The notes below the pieces were generated by a model. It was not told the origin of the DNA and made no database searches. It worked only from the letters and a program-made list of their open reading frames with translations. A stretch of DNA of 64,000 bases from Nesterenkonia muleiensis (GTDB lineage Bacteria; Actinomycetota; Actinomycetes; Actinomycetales; Micrococcaceae). Where the stretch lies: the NCBI RefSeq assembly GCF_003600155.1, contig NZ_QWLD01000024.1:1-64000 (forward strand), in the 5' to 3' direction. The position numbers were made by a program, and so were the translations under genes. Below, piece after piece: positions 52,962-61,335 of this stretch. How positions within the stretch are numbered: the stretch's first letter is position 1; each line of letters opens with the position of its first letter.

Positions 52962-53768
52962 ATGCGGAGTGTGCTTCCACCTCTTCCCGCCTCCACGCGG
53001 CTCTCCCACTCGGGCACGCTGGCTGAGCTGAGCCGTGATGAGCTGACCGAGAACGGCGTCGTGCTCTGCATCGACGGGGCGGAGCAGTCCCACGTGGAAC
53101 TCGGCGACCCGGAGTTCCTGCTGCACGACTACCTCCGGAGGATGCGTTCGGTGCTGACGGCGCTTGACCCAGCGGCCGCCAGCGTCCTGCATCTAGGCGC
53201 CGGCGCTCTGACCCTGCCCCGCTGGATCGCGCATTGGCGCCCGGCGGCGCACCAGACGGTGGTGGACATCGAACCCGAGCTGGTGGGTTTTGTGCTGGAG
53301 CACCTGCCCCTGGACCCCGCCCCGGAGAATGTGGTCGCCGACGCCGCACAGGTGCTCACGCCCGGCGGCGCGCTGGCCGGCAGAGCATTCGAGGTGGCCG
53401 TCGTCGATCTCTTCAACTCCTCGGCAGCCCCCGCAGCGCTGAGCTCCTCGGAGTTCTTCGCCTCAGTGTGGAATGCCCTGACCCCGGGCGGGCTGATGCT
53501 GGTGAACTTCGGCGATGAGGCGGATATGGGGTTTGCCCGCACACTCACCACCACTCTGCTGCAGGCCGTGGAGGACGACGACGCCGCCTCCAGCCTGCTG
53601 AGCGCTCCGGCTGATGTGCTGGCCGCCCAGGCGGAGGGCAATCTGGTCTTCGCCGCGGCCCGCCGGGGGTTCACCGAGCCGCAGCTGGCCCAGATCTGGG
53701 CGGCCGGGCCGCATCCGGGCGATGTCCTGTCCGGTGACGAGCTCCGCGCCTGGTGCTGGGCTGCCTAA
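52962..53768 (+). CDS. Spermidine-synthase-like methyltransferase-fold protein
   Basis: 268 residues. Rossmann core: SVLHLGAGALTLPRWIAHWR (SAM/dcSAM loop), TVVDIEPELVGFVLEHL with the acidic residue after strand 2, and FEVAVVDLFNSS. Short actinobacterial members of this family are annotated spermidine synthase but may be other aminopropyl- or methyltransferases. The start is uncertain: ATG 52962 with GGGAG very close, GTG 52971, or a longer form beginning inside the palindromic repeat at 52887. Its stop overlaps the TetR gene stop. Confidence 0.82.
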   Translation: MRSVLPPLPASTRLSHSGTLAELSRDELTENGVVLCIDGAEQSHVELGDPEFLLHDYLRRMRSVLTALDPAAASVLHLGAGALTLPRWIAHWRPAAHQTVVDIEPELVGFVLEHLPLDPAPENVVADAAQVLTPGGALAGRAFEVAVVDLFNSSAAPAALSSSEFFASVWNALTPGGLMLVNFGDEADMGFARTLTTTLLQAVEDDDAASSLLSAPADVLAAQAEGNLVFAAARRGFTEPQLAQIWAAGPHPGDVLSGDELRAWCWAA

Positions 53769-54352
53769 ACGCTGCTGAGGAACCACGCGTCGAGGATGCG
53801 GCGAGCGCGGGCCGCCGCATCGGCCCGCTCGCTGGCCGGGGCTTTCGCCACAGTCAGGGCAAACATCGACGAGGCGGTCACCAGCTCCCCGGCCGAGACC
53901 TCCGGGGAGAGTTCGCCGACTTGCTGACCAGCTCTGTGCACCTGCGCTACGAGACTCCGCAGCTGGTGGCGAAGTGGAGCACCGCGTTCCCGGGCCTGCT
54001 CCGCTGAGACGATCTCAACGAGCGCCGAGGCCTCAGCAGCCTGGTGTTCCAGGGCTTGCATGAACACCGTATACGGACGGTCAGAATCGGCGACATCGCA
54101 GCTGAGCTGCTGCAGATTCTCCTCGAAGACCGCTGTGGCCAGGTCTACCCGGTCGCTGAAATGACGGTAGAGGCTGCCCTGGCCGACCCCGGCGCGCTGA
54201 GCGATTCGACTCAGCGGCGCCGCCGCCCCGTGATCGGCGAATTCACGGCGGGCTGCGGCAATCAGGGCCCGGCGGTTCTCCGCGGCGGCCAAGGGGCCAC
54301 GATTCGGCCTTGATGACCGCCTGTTGTCATTGTTGCCCTGCTTCTGTGCCAC
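53765..54352 (-). CDS. TetR family transcriptional regulator
   Basis: 195 residues. N-terminal helix-turn-helix: RRALIAAARREFADHG, APLSRIAQRAGVGQGSLYRHF; the C-terminal domain is Ala/Glu-rich and helical. The GTG at 54350-54352 lies 7 nt after TAGGAT on the minus strand (54365-54360), so a leaderless mRNA is likely. Divergent from an SDR gene, with a perfect palindrome between them, so it most likely represses the SDR gene and itself. Confidence 0.92.
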   Translation of the reverse strand: MAQKQGNNDNRRSSRPNRGPLAAAENRRALIAAARREFADHGAAAPLSRIAQRAGVGQGSLYRHFSDRVDLATAVFEENLQQLSCDVADSDRPYTVFMQALEHQAAEASALVEIVSAEQARERGAPLRHQLRSLVAQVHRAGQQVGELSPEVSAGELVTASSMFALTVAKAPASERADAAARARRILDAWFLSSV

Positions 54353-54358
54353 ACACGA

Positions 54359-54392
54359 TATCCTAGACCTACCGGACACAGATGTCCGGTAG
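54359..54392. promoter_or_regulatory. Bidirectional promoter and TetR operator
   Basis: ATATCCTA: TATCCT (54359-54364) is a -10 for the SDR direction and TAGGAT (54365-54360) for the TetR direction. Directly beside it is CTACCGGACA-CAGA-TGTCCGGTAG (54369-54392), 10-bp perfect arms. The operator covers the expected SDR transcription start and the -35 region of the TetR gene, so one dimer could block both. Confidence 0.8.
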
Positions 54393-54452
54393 TGGCTGCA
54401 GGAACCCGCAGGCACACCTGGTGCCGAGCCTGCAGCCAAAGAAAGGTGAGTC

Positions 54453-55244
54453 ATGGAGCTAAAGGACAAGGTCATCGTCGTCACCGGCGGCGGGGCAGGC
54501 ATCGGCCGCGCCACAGTGCTTGAGCTTCTCTCCCGGGGAGCCCGTGTGGCTGCAGCCGACCTCAACGAGCAGGCGCTGGAGTCTACGGCCCAGCTGGCCG
54601 CCGCAGGAGACCGGCTGAGCCTGCATACCCTGGACATCACCGACCGCGAGGCGGTCCTTGCCCTGCCTGAAGCCGTCCTCGCCCATCATGGTCAGGTGGA
54701 CGGGCTGATCAACAACGCCGGCATCATTCAGCCCTTCGTGCACATCAAGGACCTGGACTTCGCCACAATCGAGCAGGTCATGGATGTGAACTTCTGGGGC
54801 ACGGTGAACACCATCAAGGCGTTTTTGCCGCAGCTTCTGGCCCGGCCTGAGGCCAGCTTGGTGAACGTCGCCAGCATGGGTGCGATCCTCCCTGTGCCCG
54901 GCCAGACCGCCTATGGTGCCTCCAAAGCAGCCGTCCGGCTGCTCTCCGAGGGCCTCTACGCCGAGCTGCAGGACACCTCAGTCAGCGTCACCCAGGTGTT
55001 CCCCGGGGCCATCAGCACTGAGATCACCAAGAATTCCGGAGTAGAGAGGGCCGGCAGCGCTGACAGCTCCACTATGAAGATGACCTCTGCAGAGGAGGCC
55101 GGGAAGCGGATCGCCGATGCCATCGCCGCCAAGCGCTTCCGCCTGAACATCGGCAACGACGCCAAGCTCTTCGAGGCTCTCAGCCGCCTGATCCCTCAGC
55201 GTGCCATCAGGATGATCGCCAAGAAGATGAAGGACATCGGCTAG
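54453..55244 (+). CDS. Short-chain dehydrogenase/reductase
   Basis: 263 residues. TGGGAGIG cofactor loop (11-18), NNAGI (about 88), catalytic Ser in NVASMGAILPV, YGASK with Tyr near 154 and Lys near 158. An Asp after strand 2 (AAADLNEQ) suggests NAD preference. Substrate unknown. AAAGGTGAG precedes the ATG. Controlled by the divergent TetR protein; its 3' end overlaps the convergent hydrolase by 4 nt. Confidence 0.94.
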   Translation: MELKDKVIVVTGGGAGIGRATVLELLSRGARVAAADLNEQALESTAQLAAAGDRLSLHTLDITDREAVLALPEAVLAHHGQVDGLINNAGIIQPFVHIKDLDFATIEQVMDVNFWGTVNTIKAFLPQLLARPEASLVNVASMGAILPVPGQTAYGASKAAVRLLSEGLYAELQDTSVSVTQVFPGAISTEITKNSGVERAGSADSSTMKMTSAEEAGKRIADAIAAKRFRLNIGNDAKLFEALSRLIPQRAIRMIAKKMKDIG

Positions 55245-56125
55245 GACCGGTGCAGCCACTGCTGGATCAGTCTGATACCGGGCTTGAAGTGCCTGGACTG
55301 GGGGTTGTTGAGGAATGCGTGGGATGAGCCTGCCATCACATGGTGCTCTGTGGGGACTCCGGCGCTGATCAGTTCCTGGGCATAGAGATCACCGGAGGCC
55401 CGGAAGGTGTCCCGTTCAGCGTTGATGACCAACGCTGGGGGATGGTTCCGCAGCATGGTGCCGCCGGGGAAGGCGGCAGGATCTCCCGGACGACGGCGCC
55501 CGCCCGCGTAATTGCGGATCATCACACCTCGGGCCAGCCGGCCGTGATAGAGACGTCGTCGTCCCCGGATTTTCCGGCGAAGCTCCCGTCCCAGTTCGGG
55601 GTTGCTGCGGTGGAAGAACCCGTAGACCAGTACGGCTCCCCGCACTGCGGTCTCCTCCTGCGCCAGCCTCAGTGCTGCGGTGGAGGCCAGGCACGCCCCC
55701 GCGCTGGCCCCGCCCAGGAAGATGTCATCGCCGGAGCGCAGCCGAGCCCACCGCACAGCGGCCATCACGTCGTCCAGGGCCGCCGGGTACCGATGTCTGG
55801 GGCGCGATACCCTGCCGGTGCCACGAACCGGCACAAAGGGCGGCGGAGCCAGTGTGTAGTCCACCGTGAGCACCTCGATGCCGCGCAGTGCCAGGACAGC
55901 GGCCACGTCATGGGCCTCCGGCATCTCCAAGCCGCCGAAGAAGAAGCCGCCGCCGTGGAGCCAGATCAGCGTGCGCCCGGATGGCGCGGTGCCCGGCCGG
56001 GCCTGGGCCCCTGAGACGTACCGACGCAGCGGGATCTCCCCCCGGGGGCCCTGGGCGGTGTGGTCGGTGACCACCACCGGCGCAGTACTCTTGGCCGCCT
56101 TCTGCACCTGTGCTGATTCCTCCAC
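55241..56125 (-). CDS. Alpha/beta hydrolase of the hormone-sensitive lipase group
   Basis: 294 residues. LIWLHGGGFFFGG gives the HGGG oxyanion motif, FLGGASAGACLAS the Ser, INAERDTFRASG the acid and MAGSSHAFLN the His. Such enzymes hydrolyse small acyl esters. The GTG at 56123-56125 is chosen because AGAGGAG lies 7 nt upstream; the frame continues 33 codons further without a signal. Might act with the adjacent SDR (alcohol released by the esterase), but that is speculation. Confidence 0.88.
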   Translation of the reverse strand: MEESAQVQKAAKSTAPVVVTDHTAQGPRGEIPLRRYVSGAQARPGTAPSGRTLIWLHGGGFFFGGLEMPEAHDVAAVLALRGIEVLTVDYTLAPPPFVPVRGTGRVSRPRHRYPAALDDVMAAVRWARLRSGDDIFLGGASAGACLASTAALRLAQEETAVRGAVLVYGFFHRSNPELGRELRRKIRGRRRLYHGRLARGVMIRNYAGGRRRPGDPAAFPGGTMLRNHPPALVINAERDTFRASGDLYAQELISAGVPTEHHVMAGSSHAFLNNPQSRHFKPGIRLIQQWLHRS

Positions 56126-56248
56126 GGGCCGACTCCTCTCCAGGCCACTATCCTCAGGGCCTGGGGTCGAGTATGGACCAGCGACCCGGGCTGCTGCGAA
56201 CCAACGGCTGATCTGACAAGTCACCGCATGTCAGGCAGGATGTGACCC

Positions 56249-57964
56249 ATGCAAGACCACCGCGGACTACGCAGCGCCCTGCAGCGGATCGACGGCTCCG
56301 GCTACGGCGCCTACAAGCAGATCCTCGGCAGCTATGACATGGAGGGCTTCCGGCTGACCGTAGACCGGGTCCAGGTCGATCCCTTCGCGCCTCCCTCGCT
56401 GATGCGGGTGATCCTCACTCCCCAGGAGGTGGATCTTCCCGCAGAGCTGATCTCCGATGCGCGGGGACGCACCGCCACCGGGGACTTCCTGACCAGGAGG
56501 TTCGCCGAAGCAGTCACAACGCACCTCGACGGCTCCCGGGATTCGGGCAAGGGCGGCACGGTGAGCATCGGCGCCCCCGGACAGCAGGTTCTGGAGCGCA
56601 CCAGTGTGCTGATCGCCGAGGACCGGGTGGAGGCCCGGATCATGGTGGGGCTGCCGGCCTCGGGCCGCCGGGTGCGGGGGCATCAGGCAGCGCGCATCCT
56701 CACCGAGCAGCTGCCCCAGATGGTGGATGCCGCTATGCGGCATGCGAACCTGGATCAGCAGGCGCTGGCCGATCATGTCCGGCTCTACCGGGATCAGGAG
56801 CATCTGCGTGGTGGCCTGGCTGAGGCAGGACTGGTGGCATTCGTGGGCGACGGGGCAGTTCTTCCCCGCCGCTCCGGGAACTCTGATCTTCCGCTGGAGT
56901 CTGAGCCGGTGCCGTTTACCGCCCCTGAGTCTCTGGGGGTCTCCTTCGACTTACCCAGCGGAATCCGGGTCACCGGCATGGGTGTACCCCACGGGGTGAC
57001 GGTGATCGTCGGCGGCGGCTATCACGGGAAGTCCACCTTGCTGCGGGCCCTGGAGCGCGGGGTGTACTCGCATATCGCCGGGGACGGCCGCGAGTGGGTC
57101 ATCACCGACCATGATGCGGTCTCCATCCGCGCCGAGGACGGGCGCGAGGTCACCGGAGTGGATATCTCGCCTTTCATCTCCGGACTGCCCTCGGGGGTGG
57201 ACACCACGGAGTTCTCCACCACCAACGCCTCCGGATCCACCTCCCAGGCGGCAAACCTGGTGGAAGCCGTCGAAGCCGGTGCCTCGGCCCTACTCATCGA
57301 TGAGGACACCTCTGCCACCAACTTCATGATCAGGGATGAACGGATGCGTCGGCTGATCACCGCCGACCGGGAGCCGATCACCCCGTTCATCGACCGGGTG
57401 CGTCCGCTGCTGAGCGAGCAGGGTGTCTCCACCGTCCTGGTGGCCGGCGGCTCCGGGGCGTTCTTCGACGTCGCCGACCTGGTCATCGCCATGGACGCCT
57501 ATATGCCCGGTGATGCGACGGAGACTGCCCGCACCATCGCCGAGAACGACGCCGCGCACCAGCGTCAGCGCCATCCCGGGGCCCAGCAGCCGGTGTTCGG
57601 ACGGCGCCGCCGGCGGATCCCGTCGTCGCAGGCACTGACCAAGCGCGGGAAGGCCAAGCCCGCCGCAGCCCGGGGGCGGGAGCTAATCCAGTACGGCCAG
57701 GAGCGCATCGACCTCACCGCGCTCGCACAGTTAGTCGATCCGGCTCAGGCCAGCGCAGTCGCCCATGCGCTGGACCGGTTGGCCGAGCGACTTGACGGGC
57801 GGATCAGCGCGGCAGAGGCGGTTCAGGAGCTGCAGCGGCAGATTGACCGGGATGGGCTCGACGTCGTCTCCGCCCATGCCGGCCATCCGGGCCATCTTGC
57901 CCGGCCCCGCCGTCATGAGATTCTCGCCGCGCTCAACCGGTACCGTCAGCTAACGCTGATGTAG
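56249..57964 (+). CDS. PF09818-type P-loop ATPase (ABC-ATPase domain protein)
   Basis: 571 residues. N-terminal RIDGSGYGAYKQILGSY and FRLTVDRVQVDPFAPPS are the family start, Walker A GGGYHGKSTLL near residue 254, an ABC-like FISGLPSGVDTTEFSTTNAS segment, and Walker B ASALLIDEDTSATNFM near 348. The family is soluble, without membrane domains, function unknown (suggested RNA/DNA or ribosome links are unproven). Its end overlaps the convergent ASCH gene by 32 nt. Confidence 0.9.
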   Translation: MQDHRGLRSALQRIDGSGYGAYKQILGSYDMEGFRLTVDRVQVDPFAPPSLMRVILTPQEVDLPAELISDARGRTATGDFLTRRFAEAVTTHLDGSRDSGKGGTVSIGAPGQQVLERTSVLIAEDRVEARIMVGLPASGRRVRGHQAARILTEQLPQMVDAAMRHANLDQQALADHVRLYRDQEHLRGGLAEAGLVAFVGDGAVLPRRSGNSDLPLESEPVPFTAPESLGVSFDLPSGIRVTGMGVPHGVTVIVGGGYHGKSTLLRALERGVYSHIAGDGREWVITDHDAVSIRAEDGREVTGVDISPFISGLPSGVDTTEFSTTNASGSTSQAANLVEAVEAGASALLIDEDTSATNFMIRDERMRRLITADREPITPFIDRVRPLLSEQGVSTVLVAGGSGAFFDVADLVIAMDAYMPGDATETARTIAENDAAHQRQRHPGAQQPVFGRRRRRIPSSQALTKRGKAKPAAARGRELIQYGQERIDLTALAQLVDPAQASAVAHALDRLAERLDGRISAAEAVQELQRQIDRDGLDVVSAHAGHPGHLARPRRHEILAALNRYRQLTLM

Positions 57965-58439
57965 CAGTGTCTGCCTCCGGGAACAGGCGGCGGAACCGTT
58001 CACAGACCACCGGCATCTCTGGCGCGAAACCGTGCTCACTCTTGGAATGCTGGCGCCAAAAGCGCTCATGGACGTCTTGCCAATGCCCCAGAGTGCGGTC
58101 GCCTTCGCCCTCGGCATATGCGTGCTGATCACCGACGTCGAAGAAGGGGATGATCGTCACCTCGGTGGTCTCGATCACCGCTTGTGGTGTTCCCGCTCCA
58201 TCGAGGATGATGCTCAGCTCGCCTTCCTCCGGCAGCCGCTCCCCTGCTGCCTGATAGTCCCAGAGCGATGACGAGGTGCCGGTCTTGACCCCGGCGACGA
58301 CGAGTGCGAGCAGCTCATCCGCGTGCTGCGCGGTGGCTCCGAAGCACCACGCTGGAGGCGGTGTCTCCGGAAGGCCCTCCACTGCTTCCCGGGCCGCATT
58401 CCAGAAGGCAAGGATCTCCGCGTCATCGCTGCTGATCAT
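57933..58439 (-). CDS. ASCH domain protein
   Basis: 168 residues with the ASCH pattern: GVKTGTSSSLWDYQAAGERL, GELSIILDGAGTPQAVIETTEVTIIPF, WRQHSKSEHGFAPEMPVVCERF. ASCH domains are small beta-barrels proposed to bind RNA; some cleave modified nucleosides. It overlaps the remnant kinase gene upstream by 17 nt. Confidence 0.92.
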   Translation of the reverse strand: MISSDDAEILAFWNAAREAVEGLPETPPPAWCFGATAQHADELLALVVAGVKTGTSSSLWDYQAAGERLPEEGELSIILDGAGTPQAVIETTEVTIIPFFDVGDQHAYAEGEGDRTLGHWQDVHERFWRQHSKSEHGFAPEMPVVCERFRRLFPEADTATSALADGTG

Positions 58440-58821
58440 GAAAGTCAGCTCCTTCGCTCACTATGCGAGGTTCAGATCCAGCGTTATCAACAACGGCTTT
58501 CGCCCGCGCTCTGGGCCCACACCGGGAGAGATAGAGTCTCTGCCCCTCCACATACCTCTGATTACTCGGATGCGCTGGGTCCGGGTGGCTTCCATCCCGT
58601 TCAGCCATCCGCTGCACGCTGACCTCAAACGGCACGTCGAGGAACACCGAATAATCCCACAGGTCGTGCACCACAACCGTCCGCCGCCCGACGTCGTCAT
58701 AGGCCGCTGCCAGGCGGGTAGCAAAAGTGGTCTTCCCGCTGCCATCGACACCGTCGACTCCAACCAGCACAGCACGGCCCATCACCGGCACAGCGCGAAC
58801 GATCTTCTGACAAGCATCCAC
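58423..58821 (-). pseudogene. Uridine kinase with internal deletion
   Basis: About 132 residues in one frame. The P-loop VGVDGVDGSGKTTFATRLAA is followed by RRTVVVHDL and then directly by WDYSVFLDVPFEVSVQRMAE and HPSNQRYVEGQRLYLSRCGP. In full uridine kinase-like proteins roughly 60-80 residues (substrate-binding helices and the second acidic motif) stand between VVHDL and the DYSVFLDVP strand. The deletion is in frame, so a protein could be made, but it should lack the nucleoside site. The start is uncertain (GTG at 58819-58821 taken). Confidence 0.75.
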
Positions 58822-58971
58822 CGTTAGATCGTAGTTGCAGGTGATCGGGTGCGTTAGGCGAAGCCCACGCAGGGACCACGTGCTGCAGGAAAGACGACTT
58901 CTGGCCCTCACTTCTCCATCAGCTCAGTGGCCCGCCGTCTGCTCAGTTCGGGCACCATCTAGGCTGGTGGG

Positions 58972-59871
58972 GTGCATGAGAACGACCTTCACCTCACCCC
59001 TGAGGTGGCCGAGACGATGATCCGCAGGCAGTTTCCGCGGTGGAATGACCACCGTGTGCAGTGGCTGGACTCGGCCGGGACCGACAACGTGATCGTGCGC
59101 ATTGGCGAGAACTTCGCCGCCCGGTTTCGGCGCCAGGCCGCTGATCCAGATCACCTCGCAGAAGATCTGCGGAGTGAGGCCGGAGCCCTCGATGAGCTCT
59201 CTTCTGCGGTCTCAGTGCCGGTGCCTACAATCGTCGCCATCGGCGAGCCTGGCCCGGAGTACCCACTGCCCTGGTCGGTCCAAACCTGGATACCGGGGGA
59301 GCCGGCGACTCCCACCAGTGTCGCCGGCTCCCCGCGGTTCTGCGAAGACCTGGTCACATTGATCAGTCAACTGCGCCAGACAGATACTCTGGGTCGCCAG
59401 TTCTCCGGAACCGGCCGTGGCGGAGAACTCACCGTTCACGACCAATGGATGGAGACCTGCTTCCAGCAGAGTCAGGCCCTGCTCGATGTCCCTGCCCTGC
59501 GCAAGCTCTGGGAGCACTTCCGGGAGCTGCCACGGGAGGATGCCGAGACCATGGCCCATAAGGACCTCATCCCGGGCAACCTCCTGATCCGTGGCAAGCA
59601 CCTGGTGGGACTTCTCGACGGCGGCAGCTTCGGCCCGGCCGATCCGGCACTTGATCTTGCCTCCGCCTGGCACCTGCTGGAGAGCCCACGACGCGTTCAC
59701 CTTCGACACAGCCTAGGCTGCTCCGACCTTCAATGGCACCGCGGCGCAGCCTGGGCATTCCAACAGGCGATGGGCCTGGTCTGGTACTACAACAACACCA
59801 ACCCAGTGATGCGCGACCTGGGGCGCAGCACGCTCCACCGAATCCAGTCCGATCTTGAGGTATCGCAATGA
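58972..59871 (+). CDS. Aminoglycoside phosphotransferase family protein
   Basis: 299 residues with a kinase-like fold: AAGxDNVIVRIGENFAARF region near residue 40, Brenner motif HKDLIPGNLL (about 196), metal motif LLDGGSFGPADPALDLASAW (about 215). Such enzymes phosphorylate aminoglycosides, macrolides or small metabolites; substrate not predictable. TAGGCT (58960-58965) ends 6 nt before the GTG start (leaderless). Confidence 0.92.
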   Translation: MHENDLHLTPEVAETMIRRQFPRWNDHRVQWLDSAGTDNVIVRIGENFAARFRRQAADPDHLAEDLRSEAGALDELSSAVSVPVPTIVAIGEPGPEYPLPWSVQTWIPGEPATPTSVAGSPRFCEDLVTLISQLRQTDTLGRQFSGTGRGGELTVHDQWMETCFQQSQALLDVPALRKLWEHFRELPREDAETMAHKDLIPGNLLIRGKHLVGLLDGGSFGPADPALDLASAWHLLESPRRVHLRHSLGCSDLQWHRGAAWAFQQAMGLVWYYNNTNPVMRDLGRSTLHRIQSDLEVSQ

Positions 59872-60099
59872 GGGATGCGAGTCCTGGGCAGCTCACCTCC
59901 ACGACCAGCGGTTGCACATGCGCTCCGGTGGTGGAGCACCGGGAGGTGACTCGCCTCACTGCCGCAAGAGGACCAGCTCCGGGAGTTGTGGACATCTGCC
60001 TCTCCTAAAAATCCGGAGACTCCCTCGTATAGGCTTGTACAGGACTTTCCGTGCGGATACTGCCGGACAAGCGCCGATGGTGAGGGGATCGAAGACGGC
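59872..60099. other. Intergenic region before the GTPase gene
   Basis: 228 bases. A GC-rich imperfect hairpin (CTCCGGTG/CACCGGGAG near 59923-59946) may end the phosphotransferase transcript, and TATAGG near 60030 may be a -10 for the GTPase gene. No convincing gene. Confidence 0.4.
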
Positions 60100-61269
60100 A
60101 TGAGAGCAGAGTCGGCCGAGCAGAAAGACGGCGACACTTCCCCGGTGGATGATCGCCCTTTTATTAAGGCGACCTCGGAGGCGAAGAACCAATACGGCAG
60201 GTTCAACTTGGCGATCATCGGCAACACTGGAGTGGGAAAGTCATCTCTGGTCAACGCGGTCTTCGGCCGCGAGCACGCCAAGGTCGGCAAAGGGCTCCCC
60301 GTGACCAGGGGCGTCAACTACTACCACGACGATTCCCTCGGGGTGTGGGACTTCGAGGGCTTCGAAATCGGCTCCAGCAGGTCACCGGCCGAGACCCTGC
60401 GGGGGCATCTGCAGACAGTCTCGGAGCGGTCGAAAGACGAGCAGATCGCCGTGGTCTGGTACTGCGTACTGCACAATGCTGATCGACTCACCGATCCCGA
60501 CGTCGCAATGATTCGAGAGCTCAATGCTGCGGGCCTTCCCGTCATCGTGGTGCTGACCAAGGTGGACTGGAGGAAGAACCCGGTCACCGGCACATACAAG
60601 GCGCCGAGCGACACAGAGACGTTCCGGCAATGGCTCGAGAACCCCGTGGACAGCGACGGCGGGCCTGTCGATCTTCCGATCGAGCACATCGCACTGACCT
60701 CCACCCGGAGCAAGAACGGAAAGGGCACGGGGCGCGGACTCAGTGAACTCGTGGAGGCGACTCTGGCACTGGCCCCTGAAGACACGAAGGATTCGTTTCG
60801 CATTGCGCAGAGGCTCAACCTCCCCTGGAAGCGCGAAATGGCCCGCCGCATTATCGCCACGGCGACGGCGTCGTCGGCAGCGGCAGCGGCAGTCCCCATC
60901 CCGGTCGCTGATGCGGCGACCCTGGCGCCGATCCAGATGACCATGATGGGGCGCATTGCGACCATCTATGAGCTTGAGCTGAAGGTGATGCTCTCCGCCT
61001 CGGCGCTGGCACAGCTGGCTGCGCAGATGAGCGGACAGGCACTGGCCCGCAGCTTCATCAAACTCATCCCCGTCGCCGGCAGCGCGGTGAACGCCACTGT
61101 TGCCTCTGCCATCACCGGGGCCACAGGTGAGGCGTGGATGAGACTGTGCGAGAAGGTCCACACCGGCAGGATAGACATTTCCCACGTTGCCGATGTGATC
61201 AATGACTTCATCCCTACGCGTCGCTCAGTGATGAGGGAGATGTTCTCGCAGAAGACGTCTCGGAAATAG
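60100..61269 (+). CDS. GTPase (HSR1/dynamin-like) with hydrophobic C-terminal domain
   Basis: 389 residues. G1 GNTGVGKSSLVN (about 41-51), G3 WDFEGFE, G4 VLTKVDW, G5 LTSTRS. The C-terminal half has Ala/Gly-rich hydrophobic helices (ATATASSAAAAAVPIPVADA and SFIKLIPVAGSAVNATVASA) like the DUF697-type membrane-associated GTPases. Role unknown; related proteins link to stress or envelope functions. The ATG before RAESAEQ is assumed; an upstream in-frame ATG at 59986 is possible. It precedes recQ by 66 nt. Confidence 0.85.
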   Translation: MRAESAEQKDGDTSPVDDRPFIKATSEAKNQYGRFNLAIIGNTGVGKSSLVNAVFGREHAKVGKGLPVTRGVNYYHDDSLGVWDFEGFEIGSSRSPAETLRGHLQTVSERSKDEQIAVVWYCVLHNADRLTDPDVAMIRELNAAGLPVIVVLTKVDWRKNPVTGTYKAPSDTETFRQWLENPVDSDGGPVDLPIEHIALTSTRSKNGKGTGRGLSELVEATLALAPEDTKDSFRIAQRLNLPWKREMARRIIATATASSAAAAAVPIPVADAATLAPIQMTMMGRIATIYELELKVMLSASALAQLAAQMSGQALARSFIKLIPVAGSAVNATVASAITGATGEAWMRLCEKVHTGRIDISHVADVINDFIPTRRSVMREMFSQKTSRK

Positions 61270-61335
61270 GCACGGCAGCGAAGAAACGGACGACGGTGCG
61301 CTTCTGCAGTGATCCCCATGGGAGAGTGAAGCGTG

